Of a stretch of DNA of 64,000 bases, positions 25,058 through 37,526 are shown one piece after another (the first letter of the stretch is position 1; every line of letters begins with the position of its first letter). The DNA lies in the NCBI GenBank assembly GCA_028023455.1, contig JAQFVV010012489.1:1859881-1923880 (forward strand), given 5' to 3'. The DNA is from Epiperipatus broadwayi (Eukaryota > Onychophora > Udeonychophora > Euonychophora > Peripatidae). A program made the position numbers and the translations under genes. The notes under the pieces are model-generated. The model was not told the origin of the DNA. It ran no database searches and saw nothing but the letters and a program-made list of their open reading frames with translations.

Positions 25058-26136
25058 CAATTAAGTCAACTAGATAATCTAAAATAGATTATAAAATAGA
25101 AAGTAACAACAGGACGTTAAATGACATAATCATAGAATTTAGAGAGGAAGCTTACATAGATAATAAAATGGATATAAAACTAATCAAAGATGAAGATTTA
25201 TCCCCCTTATATCTAAAATCCATTTTTGACACAAAAATACCAAATAGAAATTTTTTTTACCTTACAATGAAAAATTGTATATTTTAATAAAAGAAATGAT
25301 GATGTAAGAAAGCACACATATTAAATAGGTTGTAATTTTAAACGCATCAAAATAAATGGAGACAAATTTAAAAATAATCTATAATTCTAGATGATAATAA
25401 TAATGAATATTTTTTATCATAAATAAGGCAATGAGTAAAAAAAACAAAAACAATATTACCAGAATATTTTAACAAAATATATAGAGTATAGACAACTTGA
25501 ACAGAATTACAAAGAAATCAAATCATATGTCACATGACCTCATTTAACAAGCTTAAGAGCTTATTTGCAAGCCTCTATATAAAACTTGAACAGATGATTA
25601 AGAAATGAAAAAGATAAAATTGATAGCCAAAAGTAATATACATATATTGTGAATATAGAAAACTGAGATGAATTCCAAAAAAAAAAAGCATTTAATTAAC
25701 ATAAATTCTTGCATGAAATAAAATATCAAAATAACAATTCGTTTCATGTTAGATGATCATAAATTAAATTTCAGTAAGAAATTTAATTTTAATTGAAACA
25801 ACATAAATAATTTTGCATGAAGTAAGAAGTGGTTAAAAAACGTTAAAAGCAATTTTTATTAGAAGTAACATTATATTTATTAAATCACTAAAATGCTAAT
25901 AGAAAAATAAATGCAGCATGATATGATCACTTGCATCTTGGGAAATAATAGCCACATATTGATTATTATAACATTATAGTAATTGCTGCATTTGACTTAC
26001 CCAATGGCAAGCTTCTACTATTTATATAATATTATTATTAATTTAAAGTTATACAATAAGTGTATATATTAATTTAAAAATAAAATATTTTGCAATTGCT
26101 AGTTCAAAAGACCTCAAGCTATTTTAAAATGTGATA
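25058..26136. other. AT-rich DNA, no gene seen
   Basis: No coding or repeat signal recognised. Confidence 0.5.
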
Positions 26137-26215
26137 TCAGAGAAGGATTAAATTTGGAGACATTTTCAACCTGCAGTGGATTGATAATGGTTGAACATGA
26201 TGATGATGATGATCC
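26137..26215 (+). mobile_element. RTE 3' end fragment
   Basis: Matches the last 60 or so coding bases of the RTE element at 54280-57570: ggattaaatttggagacatt, then cagtggattgataatggttg. It ends in the same (ATG/GAT)n microsatellite tail. It is a heavily 5'-truncated insertion, a few percent diverged from the 57.5 kb copy. The minus-strand frame across it is a shadow. Confidence 0.8.
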
Positions 26216-27779
26216 ATATACAATAAAAACTTGATCAAATATGTCCACATACTTGTCTGCTTTCTTTGATTGAGAATAAGAATCACATAAAAACATTTTT
26301 TCCTCTGAGTTCATCATTGCTTAAATACTATCATTTTATTTACCAATGACAACAAATCAAGCCTTGATGAATATTTATTTGTACGAATAGTTTTTATTGT
26401 AGATTTTTATAAGTTCTAACTATTATTAATAAGTTAACAATTGAATAATGATTTAGAATAATCTCCATTTTCTCCCAATGCTTTTTGATTTTATTCATAA
26501 TTAATTTCTTTCAAATGTCATTTAAGATTATTTTAAGGAATATAAAGTTTTATTGTCAAAAAATGGTTAGTCAAAATTCACTTATTCTCAGAATTAAACA
26601 AAAATTTTCTCCAATTTCTTATTCTCTTCTTTGTTTGCCTAAAAGCGCTAAGTCTGCAAATTTGAATATATAAAAAAAGCCTACAAATTATTACATAAAA
26701 AAGTTTCACCGCAACGCATCAGCGTATTATTAATAATGTTTTAAATGTTTTAAAGTTCTCTCATTTCACATTATGTTCATGTTCAAAAATCTATATAAAG
26801 AGAATCTATGTTTTACTAAACATAGTAAAAAATAATATGGACTGCCCACACACCTGGTATGTCATCTTCTGGATAATTCACTTCTCTTTAAAATGGTATT
26901 TTCAGAACGGCAGTATAATATATCGTTTTTGTGTTATTTCTATATAAAAGCTATTTTTTTAAAATATTTTTTAAAATAAAAAAAATCATAAAAAATTTAC
27001 ATTAGGCTAAATGCAATATTAATAACAGCTGCAATAGCATAAATGTAGATACAGTGGCATTAGGAATTTGATCTGAAAGATTCTTATTCTATTCTTTAAT
27101 TTTTCTCTTATTAGTTGCATATTCCAAATATTAAAAAAAAAATAATTTATAAGACAGAACATGTAAAAATTATATATTGATTGGTTAATTATTAAAGTAT
27201 AATTAATATAAAAATAATCCAATGATTAGTTGATCTGGAGGTCATGTGACATTCACAAATCATTTCATTCGCTAACTTTTGTTTCCTAGAATCACTCTTA
27301 TTTTAGTGTAATATTCATTAATTTTTGGTGTTTTCATCCACTTTTCCCTGGCATATAAGAAAATATTTTGATTTATTAGAAATAAAATAAATATTATAAT
27401 ATTAGATAAAATAAAAAATAATTATCCAAGTCTAATCATAGCTTACACGTGCCTACATAATATTAGAGGTTTTTTTTTAGTTTTTGTATGAGATTATTTG
27501 ATAGATGTAATCATTAAATTATTTATTACTCAGATATTTATAAAATTAATAGTGCTGACTCCCCAAACCATGGATCTTGACTTTATATTACAATAAGAAT
27601 TATATATATATTACAAATTGAAAGTATATGTTACAAATAAAACTTTTAGACATAATAAAATCTCTACCTCATATTGACATTTAATAAGAGTTTATTCAAT
27701 ACAATCCTATTTAAGATATACATTTTTTTTGCCTTGTATAGTTTAGTTGTCATTGCAAATACTTGCTTTAAAAATTGTA
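26216..27779. other. AT-rich DNA, no gene seen
   Basis: No coding signal. Frames at 26485-26673 and 27019-27222 are typical AT-rich chance frames. Confidence 0.5.
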
Positions 27780-30043
27780 TTAGAAGATTGTATACATGGA
27801 AAGCTCCAGGTAACAAAGAACGTTATCAAATTGATTATATACTGATTCAGAATAGATATAAGAATGCTGTTAAGGGTTCACATGCTTTGCCAGGTGCTGA
27901 TATAGATTCGGATCATAATTTGGTGATGGCTAAATTAAAGTTAAGTTTAAAAAGATTTAAAAGAGGGAAAAGATACACAAGATGGGACTTGGATAAATTG
28001 AGACAAATGGAAAAAGGAAAATTTGGTTTAATATGTGAAAATGAATTTAAAAGAATTGTTCAGGATGGGAACTATATTAATAGCTCTGATGAGTGTTGGA
28101 ATAGAACTAAAGAGGGATTCTTGAAAATAGCAAAAAAATAAAATAGGTATTATTCGGGCGAGAAAAGCTAAAAGACCTTGGATAACTGAAGGTATGTTGG
28201 AAAAGATGGAAGTGCGGAGATGGTGGAAGAATGTAAATACTGAGGAAGGGCAAAAGGAATATAGGAAATTTAATAATGAATTAAGAAGAGAAACAGATTT
28301 AGCAAAAGAAAAGTGGTTGGAGCAAGAATGTAAAGAGATAGAAAGGTTTCAACAGATGAAAAGATATGATCTAGCATTTGATAGAATACAAAGTATTTCT
28401 TGGGAGAAAAAGACATGGGTAGCAAGTGAGATTGCGGATAAGAATGGAAGAAGGTTAACCGATAGTAATGATATATTAAAAAGATGGGAAGAATATATTC
28501 GGTATCTGTTTAGTAGAGGAAATAATTTAATTAGTTATGAACTTGAAAATGAAGAAGATGTTGCAATGGATGATAGAGGTATGGACATACTGTCAGATGA
28601 AGTAAGAAAGGCAATCGCACCAATGAAGAATGGAAAGGCTATTGGATTTGATGCAGTACCTATAGAATTTTTGAGAGAAATGGGAGAATTTACTATGAAG
28701 GAAATAGTTGGACTTTGCAATTTGATATATAATAGTGGAGTTTGGCCTGAAGATTTTTTAAGAACTATAGTGATTCCAATTGCTAAAAAGAAGAAAGCTG
28801 TTAAATGTGAAAAGTATAGGACAATAAGTGTATTGTCTCATGTTTCTAAGGTGTTATTGAGGATTTTAACTCAAAGGATTTATGGGAAGGTTGACTATTA
28901 TATTGCTGAAGAACAGTTTGGTTTTCGGAAAGGGAAAAGCACAAGAGATGCTATTGGTATTGTTAGGACAATTGCAGAAAGATATATTGAAAGAGATAAA
29001 GGAATTGGTATATGTTTTGTAGATTTAGAAAAGGCATTTGATAGAGTAAGCTGAAATAAACTGATGTCTATCTTAAGAGATAAAGGAGTATTCTGGAAAG
29101 AAAGACGATTGATATGGAATATGTATAATGGGCAAAGAATAAGAGTTAGATTTGGATGTAATGAGACTGATGAAGTGAATATAGAAAGTGGAGTTAGGCA
29201 AGGATGTAGTATGTCACCTGTTTTGTTTAATATTTATTTAGAAGATATGATAAATAATTATTTGGACTGTGGAGGAGCAAATGTTGGAGGGAGAGTAATA
29301 AAGTGTATAAGATTTGCAGATGATATGGCTCTTATTGCTGAGGAAGAAAAGGATCTTCAGAATATGTTGAATAAATTGGAAGAAGGATGTATGGCATATG
29401 GAATGAAGATTAATATTGAAAAGACTAAGTGTTTATGGATAGGGAGAGATGCAAAAAGACTGCAAATTGGAATCCATGATGACATGGTGCAGCAGGTGAA
29501 GGGATTTAGATATTTGGGTTGTTGGTTGAGTGAGGATGGAAGAAGTGAAGATGAAGTTAAAAGAAGAATAGCATTGGCAAAGGTGACATTTGTAAAAAGA
29601 AAGAAGATATTCTGTGGACCTATGGAAAGAGAATTAAGGAAAAGATTAATTAAATGTTATGTGTGGAGTTATTAATGTATGGTTGTGAGACATGGACTTT
29701 GAGTAATAGAATTAAGAAACGACTGGAAGCTTTTGAGATGTGGACATGGAGAAAAATGGAAAAAATCAGTTGGGTGAATAAAATAACAAATGAAGAAGTT
29801 TTGAAAAGAGTTAATGAGAAAAGAAGATTGATTGAAAGTATCAAAGAGAGAAAGAGAAACTGGATTGGACATATACTAAGAAAAGATTATAGTTTAATGA
29901 AAGATGTTTTGGAAGGAATGGTGAGTGGAAATAAAAAGAAAGGACGGAAGAGATTGACATTATTGGATGATATACGAGATGGAAGGGGTTATGTGGAATT
30001 GAGGAAGTGGGCAAGGAAGAGAATGGAATGGAAGAATGGATGA
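27780..30043 (+). pseudogene. LINE endonuclease/reverse transcriptase polyprotein, broken
   Basis: The endonuclease tail shows YQIDYILIQNRY and DIDSDHNLVMAKL, the conserved D and SDH residues. The reverse transcriptase shows GFDAVPIEFL, EEQFGFRKGKSTRDAI, CFVDLEKAFDRVS (motif A), SGVRQGCSMSPVLFNIYLED (motif B) and IRFADDMALIAEE (motif C, FADD). It ends with MYGCETWTLSNR and WIGHILRKD. Three lesions are seen: a frame change around 28140, a TGA stop at 29052-29054 straight after motif A, and a one-base shift near 29665. The N-terminal endonuclease half is missing. Lesions are few, so the copy is not ancient, but it cannot encode a working enzyme. Confidence 0.85.
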
Positions 30044-30120
30044 ACTGATGTAGTGACTACTCTCTGGACCTGTCTATTGGACAGACTACTATTGATAGTT
30101 TAGTATTGAAATAGAATGAT
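27780..30120 (+). mobile_element. 5'-truncated LINE with APE-type endonuclease end and RT
   Basis: The visible element begins inside the endonuclease C terminus and runs through the reverse transcriptase and a C-terminal domain, then a short 3' region. Coding blocks lie at 27780-28141, 28194-29054, 29064-29675 and 29654-30043. Base composition is purine-rich on the plus strand, unlike the flanks, which helps to mark the extent. I could not find a target duplication, and the 3' end near 30120 is approximate. The C-terminal 'MEKISWVNKITNEEVL' block belongs to a LINE family common in invertebrates. I do not assign a clade. Confidence 0.8.
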
Positions 30121-32754
30121 GAATGTGAAAGCTAAAGATTCTTAGAACGATTATTATAAAAAGGCAGAAAAAGACAGCAATTAGACTCAAAGGGCCATTT
30201 ACAGATTCAAATATCACGTGATTACTTCAACACCTAACAACATAATTAATATTATGTACTGTATACCATTATCTTCTTAACAACGTATGTTTGTGCGTAT
30301 TGTACATTATATATATGTTTATTTGTTTATATAATTCAATTGGTAGAAAGAGTATTTTATTTGACATATATAACGTAAATCTCTTTCCGTCAATATCAAT
30401 TACTTTCAGATTCTTCGATATTAATTTAATTAAATCACAAATTACTTTTTCGTCTTAAAAAAAAAAAAAAGAACGAAAGAAATAACTGTTTAAAAAAAAG
30501 AGACAAGAGCAAACAAAAAATATTTTGTAATTTTTTAAAAATTTCATTTAACAGGTTGCTTTAAATCTTAAAAATATTAACTATTATTTTTTTCTAAACA
30601 CGGAGACTATGATTTTTTTTTTTTTTAGAAAAAAAAAATACATTATTAATCTTTTTTGGATTATTTTGATTTAGCAATATTTTTTCTCTTTCGAACTTTC
30701 TGATGCAATGCGTCTTTTATTTCATCTCCCACGTTTGTGTTTCTGTTTAAAATCTATTGTTTTATCTTCGATTTTTTTTTCCACATACTGTTATGAGATG
30801 GAATTTTTATTTTCTACCAATAATTAATCAATTCTTTTTATGTCTTTATATAGAAGGTAAGAAATGTTTCCCTCATTTTATCTTGAACTTTTAGTGTTTT
30901 TTTTTAAATTCTTTTTTGATTATTTTAATCTGATTTGATTTGCGCCACATTTTCCCACGTTAGCCATATAGATTTTTTTTCTTCTGATTGTCCAGCATTT
31001 AGCTCCATAAAGATAAAAAAAAATGTTTCACAGATGATGCAATTTTTTAATTGCTTCACCATTAAATATGTTAAACATTTATCAAACAATTTCATCAATT
31101 AAGACAAAAAGTATAATCTCATAAGCAATACTTTGTTGTTGTTGTTTTTTTACCAACACTTTTACGTAATAACTTAATCCAACATTTTATACTTGGAATA
31201 ATATTATACATTTTTGCGAGTACCTGATATTTAATGTCACATCATGATATAAATAATTCCTGTAAACTTTTAAGATGCAACATAATTCTTAATTGAAAAT
31301 CAAATGTATACCTTCTCTATCTCATAACTAGTCTAGATTATTACATTGTACAAGTAAGACTAAATTATTTATTTATTTAAATTTATGGAATAAGAAAGTA
31401 AATGTTAATTTAATAGACTAAATAACTAAAAAAATTGCAACTAAAATATTAAATTCACAAGTTCAAAACTGAGAAGCAAAATGCAAGTAGAATGAATATG
31501 ACTTTGGTTAAGTTGTACGTCCACAAACACTATCTCAGAATTATCTTCAAAACAACTGTCACTTCTTATCTATATTAGTACTACAAAGTAGCTAGTCCAA
31601 TTCATACCAGTTCATCTGGTACATGCATTCCAATGGCATGATAGATACTTATACACAATTTCATTTAAAATTGTCTATTGAGATGACATTGATTTGATAA
31701 TGGATACAATAATGTTAATAATGATTACAAATTCATATAAAACAAACCTGAATGCATAAAATGATTATTTGAAATAAACCACTTTCAACTTAGCTGCTTC
31801 TTGTACCCATGCATGTATATCACTTCAGAAAATGACAATTTTACTAATGCAAAACAAAAATAAAGATTTATTTCACTAATAATACCCATTCTTAAATGAA
31901 TATGGTCATTGTAATTCCAAGACAAAAAGGAAAAGAAAAGACTGTTCTAGAGATGAGTTTTGCAACAACAAATATGTTTGCCAGTAGAACATGCTGGTTC
32001 ATTTTTCAATTTATCTTACATTTTGTGACGCTGTCTTCTTTAGCTGAAAAATATTATTTTTGTATAAATGCAAACAAAACCATCTCTAATTGTAACTCTT
32101 TAATGTTTTCTATTCTCTGCCATTTCTCCCCAATGGAAATAATCAAGACTGAAGTTTTTTAGAATGGCTCTGAATAGTCATCATAACATTGACAGCATTT
32201 ACCTCTACTATAAGAATTCTATTCAATATCATCATAAAGTACTCTTTTAACAAGTCTTGCAATATTCATTTATTTTACAGGTTCATATGAAAAGATGATT
32301 TTATAATAATGAACTCTATAGTATCACATCCCGTAAGTTGATAAAAAAAATTGATTGGTTTTATGATTTTCCCACTATAAAACTATACAGAAAACCTTTA
32401 AATGAAAATATCTAATATTTTTATGTTGTGTTGATAGAGAGTTCAAATCTTAGTTATTTTCTTGTGATGAAATACTCTATCCTTCAAATTGTTAAAAGCA
32501 GCAGTAGCACTCTGGAGTTTGTGCTATATCCCAACATCTGTCCACCTCTCTACTTATTAAACTACCAAGAACTTAAGTAGATAACCTGAAAGTTTTCCTT
32601 CCATCACTGCTGATAAAGAACTTTAGTTTTTAGAACACTAGTTATTAAACTAATGTTTATAAATGGAGCATTCAAAGTATTATTAATTGTATTCTACATA
32701 AATTGACTTTTGAAGTAGGAAAAATCATACTACAAACTTCTAGAAGATGAAATT

Positions 32755-32756
<2 letters not shown>
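30121..32756. other. AT-rich DNA, no gene seen
   Basis: Long A and T homopolymers and short palindromes but no gene. The 31896-32162 frame has no recognisable motif and is probably chance. Confidence 0.5.

Positions 32757-32845
<89 letters not shown>
32757..32845. repeat. (AT)44 microsatellite
   Basis: An uninterrupted AT dinucleotide run of about 89 bases that ends exactly where the inverted Penelope-like end begins (aaacattacaagcataaagc). Confidence 0.98.
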
Positions 32846-32848
<3 letters not shown>

Positions 32849-35800
32849 ATTACAAGCATAAAGCTAAACTAGTCAATATAAAATCAAAACTACCCCAAAT
32901 CTAAAATTAAACCAGACCAGCATAAAAATAATATTAAAACACAACCTAAGGTTTCACTGCTACAAGCAGACTTCTCAAGTGTAAAGAACTACAAAAAACT
33001 ACACAATATATATACTATTAAAAACTACCCACAAATCCATTCATTTTAATGAGTTTTTTGCGTTTAAGAGTAGTTTTGCTGATGTAGTGTAAAGATTTTT
33101 TTTTTATTATTGATATTTTATTATTGATATTTATTATTGACATTTTATTATTGATATATGTATATTTTGTTTTTAATTATTAATATATTTGAATGTCATT
33201 TATGTATATTATGTTTGTTGTTTGAGTTTGGGTTGAAAGAGTATATTTGTGTTTATTTAGTTATATATATATATATAGAAGTGTGTGTATGTTTTTATTG
33301 GGTTTTAATTTATAAGGGTATTGGTAATTTGGGTTTTTAGTGTGGGTTTGTGGAGTTTAGTTTTTAATAATTTTCCATTTAATGATATTAGAAGGATTAC
33401 AAATTTGTCTAAATTGAGTGATAAGATAGAGTCTTTACGCTGGCAGATTTATTTTCTTAAAAAAATGTAGGGAATTTAGTGTTTTTCCTAGGTGCTGTGT
33501 TATTAATTTTAGTAGAAATAAAAAGTTGCTTCAAAATAAAAATTTAGTTTTTAAGTTGCAAACATATATATTGAATATTTTTTTAAAAGATACTTTTGTA
33601 AGGTTTTATAAATTTATTTATCTATATAAAAGGAATAGATATTATTTAGAAAGGAGGCAAGATTTTAATTATTCAATTTTGAATTTTTTTATGAGACAAT
33701 TTAGATAGAATAGGTCAAATTTCTATTGTAAAAAATATGAAAGAAAATTAAAGTGGTTGTTTGGGAAAGTTAATAAAGTTTATTGTAGTGATAAAGGGTA
33801 TGACAATAAGGTTTCTGAGGATAGAGTTGTTAATCTTTTGGATTTGAAGTTAAATGATAGAGAATTAGATATTCTTGGTAAAGGCCCTAATTTTGTTTCA
33901 TTTCATTCAAAAAATATAGTTTTTGATACAATTTCGTCTATTGAATCTAGTAATTTGAGTGATGAGCAGAAAGTTGGTATTCAATCGATTTTGAATAAAA
34001 GTTTAAAAAGGAAAGAAAAATTTGTTATTAATCGTGCTGAGATTAAACATCTTAAAAATAGGTTAATTGCTAATGATGTAATCATTTCTTGTGAAGACAA
34101 AGCTGGTAGGTTTGTTATTATAAAAGGAGATGAATTCAAAGAGAAAATGGATAGAGAATTAAATAATGGTAAATATATGTTGTTAGATAAAGATCCAGGT
34201 AATTTGATTAAAAGAAAATTGATAGATACTATGAAGAAAATGGTTAATTTAAAATTTTTTAAGAGAGTACATTATTTAAAATGCTATCCTAATGATTATA
34301 CATCAGCTAAGATGTTTGTGAATATTAGAACTCATAAAGATGGTTTTCCTTTAAGATTTATTTTTGATTTTACATGTAGTGTTGTAGAGGGTATTTCTAG
34401 ATTCTTGAATAATTTTTTAAAACAATTTGTTGATTTTGGTCAGTACACAGTTTCTTCTTCTTTTGAGGCTTTTGATAAGATTAATAATTTTAAAATGGAA
34501 AGTAATTGGGCATTTGGAAGTTTAGATATTGAAAATATGTATCGGTCTGTTAATAGGTTAAGCAGTATTGATGTTCTTTTGTCTGTATTGATTAAGAAAA
34601 GTTCTTTATCAAAAAATAAAATTAAGGTAATTAAAGATTTGCTTTTGTTATTGGAAGATTCTATGTATTTTACTTATAAAGGTAATTTTTATAAGATTAA
34701 GGAAGGGTGGATAATAGGTTATATTATTTCTCCTTTAGTATGTTCAGTTTATATTAGTTTTATGGAAGAGGAAATTATTATTAAAAAGAATTGTTTATAT
34801 GTAAAATTATTTGTCAGATAGATATGTTGATGATTGTTTATTTGTAGTTGAGAATGATAAATTGAAGGAATTTGTAAATGAGTTTAATTGTTTTGATCCT
34901 TCTATAAAATTTGTGTTAGAAGGAGGGGGTTAGATTTTGGTAAGTTAAAATTTTTAGATCTTTTGGTGATTAGAAATATAGAAACTAATTGTTTATTGCG
35001 CAGTCATTTAGTTAAAAGTAAAGAATTAAGATCTATAATTAAACCTGATAGCTATCAGTTTGTATCTCATAAAGTAGCTGCTTTAAGGAATTATTGTCAT
35101 AGGAATATTAAATTAAATAATTGTAGTGGGGTAGCTTTGTTTCAGAAATATCAATTTTATAAAGATTACTTGAGTGTTGAATACTCTGATAAATTTGTTA
35201 AAAGTATTTTACTTAATAGTAATATTTGTAAGGATGTAAAGGTTAAAGAAAAATATGATTTTATTTCTTTGCCATTTAAATTGTCTTCTTATAAAATTGT
35301 GTGTAGAAATAGTAAATTGTTTGGAAATAAGAAAATTGTTTGGAAAAGGGGTGTTACATTGAATAATTTATTAAATAATACAAAAGAAGTTTTTGATAGA
35401 AAGACTATTCCTGGTGTAGTATATTTTATTCCTTGTTTATTGTAAGAAGGTTTACATAGGTCAGAGTAGTTTGAGTTTAAATGAAAGAATAAAGGTTCAT
35501 AAAAGTAGAGTTAAAAATAGATATCTTAGTTCTGCTTTGTATGTCCATGAAAAAGATACAGGACACACTATTGATTTTGATGAAGCTAAGGTTGTCTTCT
35601 TTGAGAGAAATGAAATCAAAAGAAGAATTAAAGAGTCTTTATTATTGAAAATTTATTATTCTGAAGCAATTAACTTATTTAAGAGTTCTTTTAATATTAA
35701 GGGTGGATGGGAAGTGAATGGATTTGTGGGTAGTTTTTAATAGTATATATATTGTGTAGTTTTTGTAGTTCTTTACACTTGAGAAGTCTGCTTGTAGCAG

Positions 35801-35881
35801 TGAAACCTTAGGTTGTGTTTTAATATCATTTTTATGCTGGTCTGGTTTAAATTTAGATTTGGGGTAGTTTTGATATATATA
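32846..35881 (+). mobile_element. Penelope-like element with inverted terminal piece
   Basis: The element reads left to right. At 32846-33044 there is a reverse-complement copy of its own 3' end; at 33045-33380 a 5' leader with reiterated ttattattgatat words (about 33098-33160); at 33380-35740 the coding part; and at 35715-35881 the 3' end. The two ends pair over about 165 bases (for example tctcaagtgtaaagaacta on the left and tagttctttacacttgaga on the right). Partial inverted or tandem terminal pieces are typical of Penelope-like elements. An (AT)n tract lies outside the left end, and a tatatata motif touches the right end, where an RTE fragment has inserted. Confidence 0.85.
33380..35740 (+). 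pseudogene. Penelope-like reverse transcriptase with GIY-YIG endonuclease
   Basis: The protein would be a single chain: an N-terminal helical region (to about 33750), a reverse transcriptase (33757-34940) and a C-terminal GIY-YIG endonuclease (35400-35740). Recognisable blocks are KAGRFVIIKGDEF, SLDIENMYRSVN (motif A region), YKGNFYKIKEGWIIGYIISPLV (the 'GLPMGSPLSP' block, altered), RYVDDCLFVV (34820 onward, catalytic DD kept) and KFLDLLVIR. The endonuclease keeps GVVYF (35413) and YIGQS (35453), then FDEAKVVFFERNEIKRRIKE. Lesions: a frame slip in an A run near 33460, a TAG at 33706-33708, frame changes just before RYVDD and near 34930, and another near 35440. The motif B changes also argue that it is inactive. 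Confidence 0.85.
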
Positions 35882-36232
35882 CTCAAAGGAGTATGGAGAG
35901 ATGTATATTGGGAGTAACAAGAAGAGATCGAAAACACAATGTATGTGTAAGAAAACAAACAGGTGTTACTGACTTTATTGAAAAAATTAAAAGATTGAAA
36001 TGGAGTTGGGCTGGACATATTGCTAGAAGAGATGATAATAGATGGACAATTGAAATTTTAAACTGGATTCCAAGAGATTGTAAAAGACCCAGAAAAAGAC
36101 CACATGTGAGATGGATGGATGAAATAAGAAAATGTGCAGGGGTGTTGTGGAGAAGAGAAGCTAAAGATTGGAGAAGATGGATTAAACTTGGAGAGACCTT
36201 CATCCTGCAGTGGATTGATAATGGTTGATGAT
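35882..36232 (+). mobile_element. 5'-truncated RTE insertion
   Basis: Begins ctcaaaggagtatggagaga and matches the RTE element at 57213-57565 closely to its end, including the (GAT)n tail. It is flanked by gatatatata on both sides (35872-35881 and from 36233), a 10-base target duplication inside an AT tract. One frame, 35893-36228, is open and covers the last 111 residues of the RTE protein (MERCILGVTRRDRK, then GHIARRDDNRW, then ETFILQWIDNG). The fragment has no reverse transcriptase core. It interrupts the 3' end of the Penelope-like element, so it is younger than that element. Confidence 0.85.
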
Positions 36233-36290
36233 GATATATATATATAATAAATAAGTTTGATATATATATTCGTTTCACAATATATGTAAT

Positions 36291-36531
36291 ATACAAATAA
36301 ATATATATATCAAACTACAGTACAATTTATATAAATTATATTCTCAGTACAATTTATATAAATTATATTCTTTTAGAAGTACTTTCGAATATACACTTTG
36401 TAGTCTTTATCAACTATATAACATTGAATAATATAGTTGATAAAGATTACAAAGTGTATAGTCGAAAGTACTTCTAAAAGAATATAATTTATATAAATTG
36501 TACTGTATTTTGATATATATATTGATTTATA
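36291..36531. repeat. Long fold-back (hairpin) element
   Basis: The left arm 36345-36419 and right arm 36431-36505 are near-perfect inverted copies of about 75 bases around an 11-base centre (36420-36430). Pairing continues outward (caaactacagtac on the left, gtactgtattttg on the right) to about 36291 and 36531. The left side carries an extra 28-base tandem copy of acagtacaatttatataaat and following bases (36317-36344). No coding. It could be a MITE-like fold-back element. LTR element 1 begins three bases after its right edge. Confidence 0.8.
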
Positions 36532-37489
36532 TATTGTGCCATTACAATTTGGTCACTAGACAAATTTATAGTAATGTGCATGTAGAAAAGGTAAAACAAA
36601 ATCATCATCACAATTTTATATAACCATAAAGGAAGTTGTAGGGCATCCAAGTTTAAACCCTACAAGGTCCAGTTCTAAAAGCTTTAAACAGAGAAAGAAT
36701 GGGTCAACAATTACATGCTTTACTTGTTTGTGTGTTGATAGAAAGGTAATACACACATTTAAACTATTTAATATTTAATTTTTCTTTAAAAAGCAAAGCT
36801 ATAATGCATACATATAGGCAATGTATGTGTAAATTATTTAATTGTTTTATATTTCAAATATTAAACATTTTAACTTTCTTTAAAACTAACCTATGCTAGA
36901 TCAATTCTAACATTTTATTCTATACTTCTATTTTGCTTTTCTTTAATTATAAGTGGGATTTAAAAGTTACAGATTTAATTAAATAATTGGGTTATAATTC
37001 CTAAGCTAGCAATCATATTATTTAAGGTTAGTTCATGAATGATTTGAAAGAATGAAGGATGTGTGTACATTACATACAAAAATTTACATTTCCTAAATAT
37101 TGAAAGAAAAGGAAGTATTAAATCTGTCAAATTATTTTTTTTTGTACAATTTTTTTTGTTAAAAGAGGAAATCTGTTTAATCAGATATCGATCTTTGTAG
37201 TAATTTTTTTTTGTAAATGATTGTTTCACTTTGGAAGCTTATAATGAGTCAGAATTTTAAAAATTGAATTTGTCTTATCAAGATCTAAAGAAGGAAGCTC
37301 AAAGATTTGAAGTGTTAAAAGGAAAAAAAAAACAAAAGAAAGGAAATAAGAATTGAGTCTATTTTTTTTTTAAAACAAAAGTGTCTGGAAAAAGGATTAA
37401 ACTTTTCAGTTGAAAAATACTTTGGTTGAAAATAAATTAGAGATCTAATTAAAACAAATTTGTCCAAAAATAGCAAGTGATGCTATCTC

Positions 37490-37526
37490 TGATTGGTTAA
37501 GGTAGCTAAAAATTGGATATAAAAAG
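37490..37526 (+). promoter_or_regulatory. LTR promoter: CCAAT-type box and TATA box
   Basis: gattggttaa (37491-37500, an inverted CCAAT box) lies about 17 bases upstream of tataaaaag (37518-37526). Transcription would start near 37545-37555. Two AATAAA signals 580-600 bases further on (38130, 38145) would give an R region of about 600 bases. The same arrangement sits in the 3' LTR, with tataaaaag at 43986-43994. Confidence 0.55.

Noticed and set aside
26114-26317. Reverse-strand 67-codon frame with a serine run
   Set aside because: The serine run is the antisense of the RTE microsatellite tail.
31896-32162. 88-codon frame with a hydrophobic segment
   Set aside because: No recognisable family; length and composition are compatible with chance.
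32757-32845. CRISPR-like or functional array
   Set aside because: It is a plain AT dinucleotide microsatellite in animal DNA with no spacers.
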